Shown: piece after piece, positions 36,195-45,509 of the stretch
Position numbering within the stretch: position 1 is the stretch's first letter
Layout: every line of letters begins with the position of its first letter
Source: Pseudofrankia inefficax
GTDB taxonomy: Bacteria; Actinomycetota; Actinomycetes; Frankiales; Frankiaceae
NCBI RefSeq assembly: GCF_000166135.1
Contig: NC_014666.1
Coordinates: 682,001-746,000 of the forward strand
Length of the DNA: 64,000 nucleotides
Direction: 5' to 3'
The notes under the pieces: generated by a model
Seen by the model: only the letters and a program-made list of their open reading frames with translations
What the model was told of the DNA's origin: nothing
Database searches by the model: none
Position numbers and translations under genes: made by a program

Positions 36195-37292
36195 ATGGGT
36201 GACGCGACGGCGGGGAATCCGGGCCGGCCGGGCGGAACGGTGGGTTGGAACGGGTCCTCGAATCTCGCGTGCCGGGTGGACCCGGATGCCGATCCGACGA
36301 ACCGGGTCGGCCGCGAGCCACCTCGGACCAGGGTCTACCGGGCCGGCAAGCTGGAGGCCGAGGGCTTCCCGGTCGCCCGGGTCAGCGACTATCTGGAGGA
36401 GCCCGACACCGTCGTCTGGCTCGACCTGTGCGCGCCGCGACCGGACGAGCTGCACGTCATCAGCGAGGAGCTGAACCTCTCGTCGCTGGCGGTCGAGGAT
36501 GCCGTCAGCCCGCGTGAGCGCCCGAAGCTGGACCGGTACGACAGCCATCTGTTCCTGAACGCCTACTCGGTGAGCTTCGACCGGGACAGCGGCGAGGTGG
36601 CCACGCACGAGGTCGCCGCGTTCATCACGCAAAAGGCGCTGGTGACCGTGCGCCAGGACGAGGGCTTCGACGTCGACGGCCTGCTCGCGCACTGGGGCGA
36701 GGTCGGCCAGGAACTCGGCCAGTACGGCGTCAGCTACCTGGTGCACGGGCTGCTCGACTTCATCGTCGACCAGCATTTCGCCGCCGTGCAGAGCCTCGAC
36801 ACGGAGATCGAGACGCTGGAGGACCTGCTGTTCGACGACGCGCCGCACGACGGCGCCGTCCAGCGGCGCAGCTACGAACTGCGCAAGAGCCTGGTGCTGC
36901 TGCGCCGGGTGGTCCTCCCGATGCGCGAGGTCGTCAACACGATCATGCGTCGGGACCTGCATCTGGTCAGCCCCGAGATCGCGCCCTACTACCAGGACGT
37001 CTACGACCACGTGCTGCGCGCCACGGAGTGGACCGAGAGCCTGCGGGACCTGGTCACCACGATCCTGGAGACGAACCTGACCATCCAGGGCAACCGGATG
37101 AACCTCATCATGAAACGGCTGAGCGCCTGGGCCGCGGTTATTGCCGTGCCCACCGCGATCACCGGTTTCTACGGCCAGAACGTTCCCTATCCGGGCTTCG
37201 GCAAGGAATGGGGCTTCGCCGTCAGCGTCGGCGTCCTTCTCGGCTGCGCTGGCTTTCTCTACGTCGCCTTCAAACGCCGCGACTGGTTGTAG
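36195..37292 (+). CDS. CorA-like divalent metal transporter
   Basis: A 365-aa CorA-superfamily protein; ATG 36195 is preferred over GTG 36186, both near AGGAGG at ~36180. The cytosolic domain contains WLDLCAPRPDELHVISEELN and EDAVSPRERPKLDRYDSHLF, then the long stalk helix (ELRKSLVLLRRVVLPMREVV). Two C-terminal membrane helices are AWAAVIAVPTAITGFYGQN and WGFAVSVGVLLGCAGFLYVA. The pore signature reads GFYGQN rather than GMN. The C-terminus KRRDWL is positively charged as in CorA. This GQN variant recurs in actinobacterial homologues, so it may be a distinct subfamily; metal specificity is unproven. Confidence 0.88.
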   Translation: MGDATAGNPGRPGGTVGWNGSSNLACRVDPDADPTNRVGREPPRTRVYRAGKLEAEGFPVARVSDYLEEPDTVVWLDLCAPRPDELHVISEELNLSSLAVEDAVSPRERPKLDRYDSHLFLNAYSVSFDRDSGEVATHEVAAFITQKALVTVRQDEGFDVDGLLAHWGEVGQELGQYGVSYLVHGLLDFIVDQHFAAVQSLDTEIETLEDLLFDDAPHDGAVQRRSYELRKSLVLLRRVVLPMREVVNTIMRRDLHLVSPEIAPYYQDVYDHVLRATEWTESLRDLVTTILETNLTIQGNRMNLIMKRLSAWAAVIAVPTAITGFYGQNVPYPGFGKEWGFAVSVGVLLGCAGFLYVAFKRRDWL

Positions 37293-37404
37293 CCTCACCA
37301 CGGATTTTCGATGCTCCAGGCCCCGGGCGAACGTCACGGGAACTTCGGATGACGTCTCGGCTCGAACCGGCCATCGGGCCCGCCCGGCCGCCTAGATTTC
37401 GCCG

Positions 37405-38592
37405 GTGCGACGAAGGTGGATGCTTGTCGTAGGCGGTGTGGTGGTCATCGCCGCCGTGGGCGTGACGCTGGGACTGACCCTCGGCCGGGGCGGCTCGGGC
37501 GCGTCCGCGGAGCAGCCGGTGAGGTCGCCGCGGATCTCGATCGGGCTGAGCGGCTGCGGGACGGGCTGGACGAAGCCGGCCGCCGGCCAGCAGGACTTCC
37601 TGCTCGTCAACACCGACCTGCGCAACGGCGACGCCCAGCTCATCGACCCGGCCAGCGGCGCCGTCTACGCCGAGGTGGAGCCGCTGGGCTCCGGCGCCAG
37701 CGCGCACCTGCGGATCATGCTCGGTCATGGCAGCTATGCGTTCCGCTGCGTGATGGAGGACGACACCGCGATCACCGGGCCGACCGTGACGATCGGTGGC
37801 ACGCTGCGGACCCCCGTCGCGCCGGTGCTTCCGGTCACCCGGAACGATCTGGTCCCGGTCGCCAGGGCCTACGAGACGTACGTCAACAACGCGCTACCGG
37901 GGCTGATCGGCCTGACTCGGACGCTGAGCGCCGACATCGGGCGCGGTGACCTGGCCGCCGCCCGACGGGACTGGCTCCCGGCCCACCTCGCCTATGAGCG
38001 GCTGGGCGCTGCCTACGGCGCCTTCGACACCGCGGACTCGGCGATCAACGGCCGTCCCGACGGGCTGCCCGACGGGCTCCAGGACTCGGGCTTCACCGGG
38101 TTCCACCGCCTCGAGTACGGGCTGTGGCATGGCGAGAGCGCCGCGAGCCTCGGTCCGGCCGCGGACGCCCTCGTCACGGCCGAGACCGACCTCCAGTCCG
38201 CGTTCCCGCAGGCCCAGATCGACCCGCTCGACATCGCGATCCGGGCCCACGAGATCACGGAGAACACCCTTCAGTTCACGCTGACCGGGCACGACGACCT
38301 CGGCAGCGGCTCCGAGCTCGCGACCGCGCGGGCGAACCTGGACGGCACGCGAACGGTCCTGGGACTACTCCGGCCCCTGCTGACGAGCCGTTACCCGGCC
38401 CTTCCCGCACTGGACCCGCTGATCGCCACCACCGACCGGGACCTCGCCGCGTTCCAGCATCCGGACGGCACCTACCCGGCGTTGGCGGACCTGAGCGTCC
38501 CCGACCGAGAACGGGTCGACAGCGACTTCAGCGAGCTGAGCGAGCAGCTCGCCCCGATCGCGTCGATCTGCGAGCCAAGGCGGACACAGTGA
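37405..38592 (+). CDS. efeO: EfeO-type iron uptake protein (cupredoxin + M75/imelysin)
   Basis: A 395-aa membrane-anchored protein. An N-terminal helix ([20 protein letters not shown]) precedes a ~100-residue cupredoxin-like domain ([20 protein letters not shown] to [12 protein letters not shown]) and a C-terminal imelysin/M75 domain with the HxxE metal motif in [13 protein letters not shown]. The domain order is that of EfeO in the EfeUOB ferrous-iron system. It ends with a 4-nt overlap (GTGA) with the DyP peroxidase gene. The permease gene efeU is not adjacent, which is unusual. EfeO without the ferroxidase channel may still bind metal for another transporter. Confidence 0.9.
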   Translation: MRRRWMLVVGGVVVIAAVGVTLGLTLGRGGSGASAEQPVRSPRISIGLSGCGTGWTKPAAGQQDFLLVNTDLRNGDAQLIDPASGAVYAEVEPLGSGASAHLRIMLGHGSYAFRCVMEDDTAITGPTVTIGGTLRTPVAPVLPVTRNDLVPVARAYETYVNNALPGLIGLTRTLSADIGRGDLAAARRDWLPAHLAYERLGAAYGAFDTADSAINGRPDGLPDGLQDSGFTGFHRLEYGLWHGESAASLGPAADALVTAETDLQSAFPQAQIDPLDIAIRAHEITENTLQFTLTGHDDLGSGSELATARANLDGTRTVLGLLRPLLTSRYPALPALDPLIATTDRDLAAFQHPDGTYPALADLSVPDRERVDSDFSELSEQLAPIASICEPRRTQ

Positions 38593-39911
38593 GTGACCTG
38601 ACCGGCGACGGTACGGCGGGCGTGGACGGCGGCGGCGCCCGCGGGTGGGGGTCCCCGGAGCGGGGCCGCCGGCTGGACCGGCGTTCCCTGCTGCGCGGCT
38701 CGGCGCTGGCCGCCGCCGCCGCGACCGCGGGTGGCGGCGCCACGGCGGCGGCCGGCACCGCGGTGGCGCAGGCGCCCGCCGCCGCCGTCCCGACCGGCGC
38801 GACGGTCCGGCCGGCCCGGTTCGTGGCGTTCCACGGAACCCACCAGGCCGGCATTCTCCTGCCCGCGCAGGCCTACTCGGTCACCGCCGCCTTCGACGTG
38901 ACGGCCCGCTCCAGGGGCGAGCTCACCGACCTGCTGCGCGCGTTGACCGACCGGACCCGGTTGCTCGCCACCGGCGGAGTCCCGCCGAACGACGGGATCT
39001 CCGCGCCGCCGGCCGACTCCGGCGTGCTGGGCCCGACCCTCACCGGCACCGGCCTGACCGTCACGGTCGGCGTCGGGGCGTCCCTGTTCGACGGACGGTT
39101 CGGGCTCGGCCCGGCCCGCCCGCGCCGGCTGACGACGATGCCGACGTTCCCGAACGACAGCCTGGACCGCGCCCAGTGCGACGGTGATCTGGTCGTGCAG
39201 ATCTGCGCCGACGCCCCTGACTCCCCGCTGCACGCGATACGTGACCTCACCCGGCACACCAGGGGCGGCATGCAGGCCCGCTGGCGGGTCGACGGCTTCC
39301 TGTCGCCGCCGCGCCCGGACGGCGCGCCGCGCAACCTGATGGGCTTCAAGGACGGCACGGCGAACCCCGCGGTGGCCACGCCGGCCGTCGCCGACCGGCT
39401 GCTGTGGGCGGCCCGGGACGAGCCGGCCTGGGCCACGGGTGGCAGCTACCTGGTCGTCCGGCTGATCCGGATGCTGGTCGAGTTCTGGGACCGGGTGACG
39501 ATCTCCGAGCAGGAGCGCATGATCGGCCGCCGCCGCGACTCGGGCGCGCCGCTGTCGGGCACCGTCGAGGCGGACACGCCCAGCTACTCCGACGACGCGA
39601 CCGGCGGGAAGATCCCGCTGGACGCTCATATCCGGCTGGCGAACCCGCGCACCCCCGAGACCGCGGCGAGCGTCCCGCTGCGGCGCGGCTACAACTACGA
39701 CCGCGGTCTGGACAGCAACGGCAACCTGGACATGGGCCTGGTCTTCACCGCCTTCCAGCAGGATCTGGAGCGGCAGTTCGCGGCGGTGCAGGGGCGGCTG
39801 GCCGACGAGCCGCTGACGGACTACATCGTGCCGTTCGGGGGCGGGTACTTCTTCGCGCTGCCCGGCGTGCGGGACGGCGCCGACTGGTTCGGCCGGGCAC
39901 TGCTCGCCTGA
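38589..39911 (+). CDS. efeB: EfeB-type Dyp peroxidase (Tat-exported)
   Basis: A 440-aa heme peroxidase. The GTG at 38589 overlaps the efeO stop. The N-terminus has a twin-arginine pattern ([20 protein letters not shown]) so it is probably Tat-exported. The DyP signature GxxDG is GFKDGTANP and the proximal His lies in [12 protein letters not shown]; the Arg/Phe regions [20 protein letters not shown] and [10 protein letters not shown] are also typical. EfeB oxidises ferrous iron or removes iron from heme in the EfeUOB system. The frame is also open upstream into efeO, but the overlapping start is the more likely one. Confidence 0.92.
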   Translation: MSDLTGDGTAGVDGGGARGWGSPERGRRLDRRSLLRGSALAAAAATAGGGATAAAGTAVAQAPAAAVPTGATVRPARFVAFHGTHQAGILLPAQAYSVTAAFDVTARSRGELTDLLRALTDRTRLLATGGVPPNDGISAPPADSGVLGPTLTGTGLTVTVGVGASLFDGRFGLGPARPRRLTTMPTFPNDSLDRAQCDGDLVVQICADAPDSPLHAIRDLTRHTRGGMQARWRVDGFLSPPRPDGAPRNLMGFKDGTANPAVATPAVADRLLWAARDEPAWATGGSYLVVRLIRMLVEFWDRVTISEQERMIGRRRDSGAPLSGTVEADTPSYSDDATGGKIPLDAHIRLANPRTPETAASVPLRRGYNYDRGLDSNGNLDMGLVFTAFQQDLERQFAAVQGRLADEPLTDYIVPFGGGYFFALPGVRDGADWFGRALLA

Positions 39912-40203
39912 ATCGGCGGCGGCCGGAAAGCGGTAACGGACACACTGGTCCGACCAACCCCGGAGCCTCTACTCCTTTGTAGATTAAAAGCGGATCCGTT
40001 GTAACTAATGTAAACCTGACCTAATGGTCACGGTATTGGTGCCGTTCACGGTTACTGGACGGAAAGCGTTCGCTTTCTCGTTGGTTGGCTGGCGCCGTCA
40101 GGCCGTCTGAGAGGACGACGCTGCCTCGCTGGGCACTTCGGCGGCCGGCCTTGTCGCCGTCCGATGGAGGTGATCCGAGGGGCCCTGACGAGAGGAGAAA
40201 TGC
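39912..40203. other. Promoter region of the phosphoesterase gene
   Basis: About 290 bp, clearly more AT-rich than the surroundings from 39960 to 40020. Two related GTCACGGT/TTCACGGT motifs (40027-40034 and 40045-40052) sit ~150 bp before the gene. They resemble the GTTCAC units of actinomycete PHO boxes but are 18 bp apart rather than the usual 11, so I do not claim one. Ribosome-binding site AGAGGAGAAA precedes the start at 40204. Confidence 0.45.
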
Positions 40204-41826
40204 GTGACCCTCAGTACGCGCCTGCGGCGTGGCGGCATCGCTGCCGCCGCCGCGGTCGCAACGGCGGCAGGCATCGCGATCTTCCAGATGCAGCCGTCCT
40301 CGGCGACCCAGCCAGTGGACCGGTCGGCATCCACCACCACGCCGATCAAGCACGTGGTTGTGATCTTCGACGAGAACGTCTCCTACGACCACTATTTCGG
40401 GACGTACCCGTTCGCGACGAACACCGACGGCACGAAGTTCACCCCGCGGCCGTTCAGCCCGTACGACAACAACCTGCTGTTCAGCGGGGCGCTGTTCAAG
40501 AACCCGAACACCTACTCCCCGGCCCGGCTGACCTCGGCGCAGGCGCTGACCTGCGACCAGAACCACGGCTACGGCGCCGAGCAGAAGGCTGTCGACGGCG
40601 GGAAGATGGACCTGTTCCCGCAGAGCGTCAGCGTCGACACCTGCAGCGGGAACCTGTACGGCACGCCGGGCCTCGCGATGGACTACTACGACGGGAACAC
40701 CGTCACCGGGCTGTGGAACTACGCCCAGTACTTCGCGATGAGTGACAACTCGTGGGACACCACGTTCGGCCCGTCCACCCCGGGCGCGCTGAACCTCATC
40801 TCGGGCCAGACCCACGGCGTGACCTCGCACGACCCGAAGACGGGCGCGCAGACGGCAACCCCGGACGCCTACACGGTCCTCTCGCCGAACGCGAGCGGCG
40901 TCGGCACCGTCATCAACGACCCTGACCCGTTGTATGACGACTGCGCCGACAAGAACCACACGGCGACGAACGCGCTCGCCTCGATGTCGGGCAAGAACGT
41001 CGGTGACCTGCTGAACGCCAAGGGCGTGACGTGGGGCTGGTTCCAGGGCGGCTTCAAGCCGACCACCGCCTACGCGGGTTCCGGCACCTACGCGGTCTGC
41101 GGCGCCACCCACACCAACATCGGTGGCAACAGCTCGGTGGACTACAGCCCGCACCACTCGCCGTTCGAGTACTACGCCTCGACCTCGAACCCGCACCACC
41201 TGCCGCCGACGTCCGTCGCCGAGATCGGCCACACCGACCAGGCGAACCACAACTACGACCTCACCGACTTCGACGCGGCGCTGTCGGCGAACAACCTGCC
41301 GGCGGTCAGCTTCCTGAAGGCGGCGGAGTACCAGGACGGGCACGCCGGCTACTCGGACCCGGCCGACGAGCAGACCTTCCTGACCTCCACGATCAACAAG
41401 ATCCAGCAGTCCAAGGACTGGAGCTCGACCGCCGTCGTCATCGCGTACGACGACTCGGACGGCTGGTACGACCACGTCGCGCCGACGATCCTGAACGGCT
41501 CGACCGACGCGGCCAGCGACTCCGCGGTCTGCGCGACCGCGAAGGCCAAGGCCGCGGGCGGCTACCTCGACCGGTGCGGTCCCAGCCAGCGGCTCCCGCT
41601 GCTGGTGATCTCGCCGTACTCGAAGGCGAACTACGTCGACCACGGCTACACCGACCAGACCTCGGCCCTGACCTTCATCGAGAACAACTGGTCGCTCGGC
41701 CGGCTCGGAGACGCGTCGTTCGACACCCGGACGTCCGGCCTGGGCAGCTTCTTCAACTTCGGCGCGCGACCGTCGCGTCAGCTGCTGCTCAACGCCAACG
41801 GATCGGTCAAGTCCGTCCACCTCTGA
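40204..41826 (+). CDS. Secreted phospholipase-C-type phosphoesterase
   Basis: A 540-aa exported enzyme with a GTG start and AGGAGAAA site. The signal peptide (STRLRRGGIAAAAAVATAAG) has a basic start and Ala-rich core, cleaved near SSA-TQP. The phosphoesterase domain (PF04185-type, alkaline-phosphatase superfamily) begins IKHVVVIFDENVSYDHYFGT, containing the nucleophile region; further motifs are NSWDTTFGPSTPGALNLISG, and AYDDSDGWYDHVAPTI with metal-ligand Asp/His. Relatives include phospholipase C (PlcA-C) and acid phosphatase AcpA. It may scavenge phosphate from lipids or esters. Only four cysteine-spaced disulfides can be guessed. Monocistronic. Confidence 0.9.
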   Translation: MTLSTRLRRGGIAAAAAVATAAGIAIFQMQPSSATQPVDRSASTTTPIKHVVVIFDENVSYDHYFGTYPFATNTDGTKFTPRPFSPYDNNLLFSGALFKNPNTYSPARLTSAQALTCDQNHGYGAEQKAVDGGKMDLFPQSVSVDTCSGNLYGTPGLAMDYYDGNTVTGLWNYAQYFAMSDNSWDTTFGPSTPGALNLISGQTHGVTSHDPKTGAQTATPDAYTVLSPNASGVGTVINDPDPLYDDCADKNHTATNALASMSGKNVGDLLNAKGVTWGWFQGGFKPTTAYAGSGTYAVCGATHTNIGGNSSVDYSPHHSPFEYYASTSNPHHLPPTSVAEIGHTDQANHNYDLTDFDAALSANNLPAVSFLKAAEYQDGHAGYSDPADEQTFLTSTINKIQQSKDWSSTAVVIAYDDSDGWYDHVAPTILNGSTDAASDSAVCATAKAKAAGGYLDRCGPSQRLPLLVISPYSKANYVDHGYTDQTSALTFIENNWSLGRLGDASFDTRTSGLGSFFNFGARPSRQLLLNANGSVKSVHL

Positions 41827-41886
41827 GATCCACCCGGACGGCCGGGCCAGCTGACTCTGGTGGTCCGGGCCGGTGAAAGTGCCTGA

Positions 41887-41919
41887 CAAGCGTCCCCCGA
41901 GCCTCGCTCGGGGGACGCT
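41887..41919. terminator. Bidirectional terminator between convergent genes
   Basis: A perfect 14-bp stem (41887-41900 with 41906-41919) and a 5-nt loop lie between the phosphoesterase (stop 41826) and the minus-strand FAD oxidase (stop 41941). AAGCGTCCCCCGAG pairs with CTCGGGGGACGCTT; the ends AA/TT are followed by modest T content. Suitable for both strands. Confidence 0.85.
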
Positions 41920-41940
41920 TCGTCGGTTGATCGGGCCGGT

Positions 41941-43371
41941 TCAGTTGCCGGCCTCGGCGACCCGGATCTCGTGGTTGGCCTTGACCACCCCGCGCGGGTC
42001 GACGCCCGCCCGGACGGCCCGCAGCCGGGCGTAGGCGTCCGCGGGGAACAGCTCGGCCGCGTCGACGGCCGTCTCGACGAAGTTGAGGTACTGGCCGCTG
42101 GCCAGCTCCGCCAGCGACTCCTTCGCGGCCGCGAGCGCCCGGTGCACCGGCGGGACGCTCTCGGGCACCGGGGTCATGCCGACGCCGAAGAAGATGTAGG
42201 AACCGGGCATCCGGGACAGCGCCCCGCTCCCGGGCCGGACCCGGTCCAGCTCGCCGCCCAGGTGGCGGATCTCGGCGCTGACCAGCGGGGAGCCGGAGCC
42301 CGGCCCGGTGGCGGCGACGAACCGGTCGACGGCCTCGGGGGTGAGGTCGGCCAGCACCTGGCTCTCGCCCTGGTAGGGCGAGGGGGTCGGCGGGTCCATG
42401 TGCAGTTCGGCGATGCCCGCGGGCGCGACCATGGCGAACGTGTCCAGGACCGGGCCCAGCGCGCGCAGCGGCTCGATCAGCCGCGCGCCGGCCTCCTCGT
42501 CGCCGAGGAAGACGCCCTCGACCAGCACGAAGGACTTGCCGCGCAACGGCTCCGGGATCTCCTCGAACGGCGGGAACTGCAGGATGCGGCCGACGGAGGT
42601 CATCTCGTCCGGCACGGTCCTGGTCCAGCGCTCCCAGGCGTGCAGCACCTCGGACGACCGCTCCCACGGGAAGAACAGCACTCCGGCGTAGACCTCGGCG
42701 ACCGGGTAGAGCACGAACTCGATCGCGGTGACGACGCCGAAGTTGCCGCCACCGCCGCGCAGCGCCCAGAAGAGCTCCGGCTCGACGTCCGGGTCGACCC
42801 AGCGCGGCTCCGCGCCCGGCGTCACGACCTGGATTCCGGTGACGCTGTTGCACGCGAGGCCCAGCGCGCGGGCGTACCAGCCGAGGCCGCCGCCGAGGGT
42901 GTAGCCGACGACGCTGACGTCAGGGGTCGAGCCGTGCAGCGCGGCCAGGCCCAGCTCGGAGGCCCGCGGGACGACGTCCGCCCACTTCGCGCCGGCCCCG
43001 ACCAGGGCGCGGCGGCGGCTTGCGTCGATGCGGACCTCTCGCAGAGCGTCGGTGCGCAGCAGGATCGTCCGGTCGAGCGAGCCGAGTGGTGCGGCGTTGT
43101 GGCCGGTCCGCTGCGGGGCGACGCGCAGCCCGGACAGGTCGGCGAAGCGCAGCACGGCCGCGACGTCGGCCGCGTCGGCCGGGATGGCGATCAGCCGGGG
43201 CCGCTGGTCGATGACGAGGTTGAAGGCGCCGCGCGCCGCGTCCCAGCCGGGGTCCCCGGGCTCGAGGACGACGCCGCGGACCGCGGCCCGCAACGCGGCC
43301 ACCTCGGGCTCGCCGGTCAGGGTGAGGCCGGCGAACAGCTCGGCGTCGGAATCGGAGACGGTGCTCGACAT
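41941..43371 (-). CDS. FAD-linked oxidase (BBE-type, PCMH fold)
   Basis: A 476-aa flavoenzyme. ATG 43371 has AAGG 9 nt upstream; an ATG three codons earlier is equally possible and the longer frame is unsupported. The FAD-binding PCMH domain runs from ~60-240 (LIAIPADAADVAAVLRFADL, then RTGHNAAPLGSLDRTILLRT, where His is the probable 8-alpha covalent FAD site) and GYTLGGGLGWYARALGLACN. The second cysteinyl attachment site of bicovalent enzymes is absent. The BBE C-terminal motif is YLNFVETAVDAAELFPADAY. Family members oxidise sugars, alcohols or alkaloids. The gene is divergent from the acyltransferase at 44005. Confidence 0.9.
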   Translation of the reverse strand: MSSTVSDSDAELFAGLTLTGEPEVAALRAAVRGVVLEPGDPGWDAARGAFNLVIDQRPRLIAIPADAADVAAVLRFADLSGLRVAPQRTGHNAAPLGSLDRTILLRTDALREVRIDASRRRALVGAGAKWADVVPRASELGLAALHGSTPDVSVVGYTLGGGLGWYARALGLACNSVTGIQVVTPGAEPRWVDPDVEPELFWALRGGGGNFGVVTAIEFVLYPVAEVYAGVLFFPWERSSEVLHAWERWTRTVPDEMTSVGRILQFPPFEEIPEPLRGKSFVLVEGVFLGDEEAGARLIEPLRALGPVLDTFAMVAPAGIAELHMDPPTPSPYQGESQVLADLTPEAVDRFVAATGPGSGSPLVSAEIRHLGGELDRVRPGSGALSRMPGSYIFFGVGMTPVPESVPPVHRALAAAKESLAELASGQYLNFVETAVDAAELFPADAYARLRAVRAGVDPRGVVKANHEIRVAEAGN

Positions 43372-44004
43372 CGTGCACATCCTTGGGGTCCGCGGGTTCT
43401 GCTGTGAACCTCGTGCCTCATTGGTACGCGGACGTTCTGTTCTTTTCCAGAAATGACGTGGACCGGACACCGAAGACGCCTACGGCTGGCGGAAAGCTGA
43501 CAGAAAGCGCCCCTGACGTGCGGCTCGACCGTGATATTCGGTGGCGGCCAGACAAACGATCCGAGGCGTGGATGGGTGTCACCCGAATCGTGCGGGGAGT
43601 TTTCAGGAAGGGCTCCCACCGTATTTCCATGAAGGGGATGGTGGGGCTACTACGAATGTCGCGGTGGTGGTGGCGAGAAGACGTCGCGGCGGCGTGTTCC
43701 GGGTCACTCGTTTCGGGGCCGCCCCGCGCCGCCGGAGTTGCGCGAGTCGCGTCGCCAGTCCATGCGGCGGCGGTCTGTCGGCTGCTGTACAGGCGCGGCG
43801 TTGGCGGAGCGTAGCGATCAAAGGGCGGTCTGGCACCCGACTTGTGGTGATCCACACACCCGGTCGTATTGGGTGGATTGTCGGGAAGTAGACTTGCCGC
43901 GATCGACGTACATAATTGGGGCCTTTGGTCCGAATGTGATCGAGTGTCATGGTCGGCGGTCTCGTCGTGGGGGCGCTGGGCCGCTACCTCCTGGGAGACA
44001 CGCG
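43372..44004. other. Divergent intergenic region, FAD oxidase / acyltransferase
   Basis: 633 bp. The right end carries a promoter candidate (43889-43916). The rest has several short frames without motifs. No RNA gene or repeat was recognised. Confidence 0.5.
43889..43916 (+). promoter_or_regulatory. Candidate sigma-70-type promoter of the acyltransferase gene
   Basis: TAGACT (43889-43894) and CATAAT (43911-43916) are separated by 16 bp, resembling -35/-10 hexamers, and lie ~90 bp before the GTG start at 44005. This is one of few AT-rich points in the region. Confidence 0.4.
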
Positions 44005-45447
44005 GTGGGACTCGGACTGGCCGCTCGCCCGCTCAGCACGGCCTTCAATCGGTCTGGTAACAGCCTGAACATGATTCGGCTGTTACTGGCCGCGACCGTG
44101 GTCATCTCGCACAGCCGGACGATCGCCGGCCACGGCGACGGCATCAGCATCGGGCACGGCGAGATCGCGAAGTTCGCGGTCGACGCGTTTTTCGTGATCA
44201 GCGGTTTCCTCATCACCGGCAGCCGGCTCGGTCTTCCGACCGGCCGGTACCTGTGGAACCGGATACTCCGGATCTTTCCCGCGTTCTGGGCGGCACTGCT
44301 CGGCACCGCGTTCCTCGCCGCGCCCATCGCCTGGTACCACGACCACAACTCGCTCGGCGGCCTCTTCACCGACGCGCACGGCCCGGTCCAGTACGTGCTG
44401 CGCAACTGCCTGCTCGACATCGGGTTCTGGGATGTCGCGGGCACGCCGGCGCACGTCCCGTTCCCGGCCGTCTGGGACGGCTCGATCTGGACGCTGCGCT
44501 GGGAGGTCGCCTGCTACCTCGGTATCGCCGCGCTGGGAGCGGTCGGGCTGCTCGCCCGGCGTGGAGTCGTGCTCGGCATCTTCGGCGTGATGTGGGCGGC
44601 ATACGCGTTCCACGACGTCGCGCCGTCGGTCGCGGGAGGTGCCTTCGCGCACCAGCAGACGGTGACCCGGTTCGCGCTGCTGTTCCTGTCCGGCACACTT
44701 ATGTGCCTCTTCCAGGACAAGATCCCGTTCTCGGACGCACTCGGCGCCCTCGCGCTGGTGGAGGTGGCCGTCGCCTACGTGGCCCTCGACCACGCCTACA
44801 TCTGGGCCGGTCCGCCGCTGGCGTACGCGTGCCTGTGGGTGGCGACCCGGGTGCCGATGCCCAAGCTGCTGCGCAACGACTTCTCCTACGGTCTGTATAT
44901 CTTCACGATGCCGGTGCAGCAGCTCCTCGCTGTGTTCGGGCTGGCCAAGGGAAGTCTCACGGTCTACACCGTCCTCAGCCTGTCTGGCGGCCTCGCGCTC
45001 GCGGCCCTCAGCTGGTTCGGCCTGGAGAAACGTGTCTTGAAGCTGAAGAACTTCACCCCTGGTTTCCTGAAGGACAAGGGTGCGGCCGCCGGCGCCCACC
45101 GGCGGCTGCGGCGTCCGCCCGGCATGCGCGCGTCCACGATGGTCATCCCGATGCCCGAGGAGATCCGGTCGGCCATGACCGGGTCCGGCCGAGCCGAGCC
45201 GAGCCGGCGTGGCGCCAGCCGGCCGGCCCAGGCGCCGGCGCCGGCCCAGGCCGAGTCGGGCAGGTCCCGGTCTCGGCGTCGGTCGGGATCGGACCGGCCG
45301 GTGCCGCCGGCGCCCCCGCCCCCGCCAGGGCGCGTCGATGAAACGATGCTGCTGCTCCCGGCAAGCGGAGTGGAGGAGACCATGCGGCTCCCCCCGCAGC
45401 CGTCGGTCGACGACACGGTGCGACTCCGCCGCGGCCGCCAGCGCTGA
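44005..45447 (+). CDS. Acyltransferase-3 (OafA/YrhL-like) with repeated C-terminal Thr motif
   Basis: A 480-aa integral-membrane O-acyltransferase. GTG 44005 has GGGAGA upstream; the longer frame is unsupported. Motifs: HSR in VVISHSRTIAGHGDG, AVDAFFVISGFLITGS, RYLWNRILRIFPAFWAALLG and a catalytic His position in the N-terminal helix typical of acyltransferase-3. About ten hydrophobic segments end near residue ~345. The remaining ~130 residues are a cytosolic tail rich in Arg, Ser and Pro, carrying three near-repeats at the end: VDETMLL, VEETMRL and VDDTVRL. Substrate (polysaccharide or lipid) unknown; the tail suggests phospho-regulation. Confidence 0.85.
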   Translation: MGLGLAARPLSTAFNRSGNSLNMIRLLLAATVVISHSRTIAGHGDGISIGHGEIAKFAVDAFFVISGFLITGSRLGLPTGRYLWNRILRIFPAFWAALLGTAFLAAPIAWYHDHNSLGGLFTDAHGPVQYVLRNCLLDIGFWDVAGTPAHVPFPAVWDGSIWTLRWEVACYLGIAALGAVGLLARRGVVLGIFGVMWAAYAFHDVAPSVAGGAFAHQQTVTRFALLFLSGTLMCLFQDKIPFSDALGALALVEVAVAYVALDHAYIWAGPPLAYACLWVATRVPMPKLLRNDFSYGLYIFTMPVQQLLAVFGLAKGSLTVYTVLSLSGGLALAALSWFGLEKRVLKLKNFTPGFLKDKGAAAGAHRRLRRPPGMRASTMVIPMPEEIRSAMTGSGRAEPSRRGASRPAQAPAPAQAESGRSRSRRRSGSDRPVPPAPPPPPGRVDETMLLLPASGVEETMRLPPQPSVDDTVRLRRGRQR

Positions 45448-45509
45448 CCGCGGTTGTCGCACGGCCAACATCGCGCCATGGCCGGGTCGGGGGAGGCTCT
45501 TTCGGGGTG

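Noticed and set aside
40026-40054. PHO-box-like repeats before the phosphoesterase gene
   Set aside because: Only two loose GTTCAC-like units 18 bp apart; the known box has 11-bp direct repeats, so the match is not good enough to call.
43383-43814. A 143-codon plus-strand frame in the FAD oxidase/acyltransferase gap
   Set aside because: It overlaps the start of the oxidase, has no recognisable motif and no convincing ribosome-binding site.
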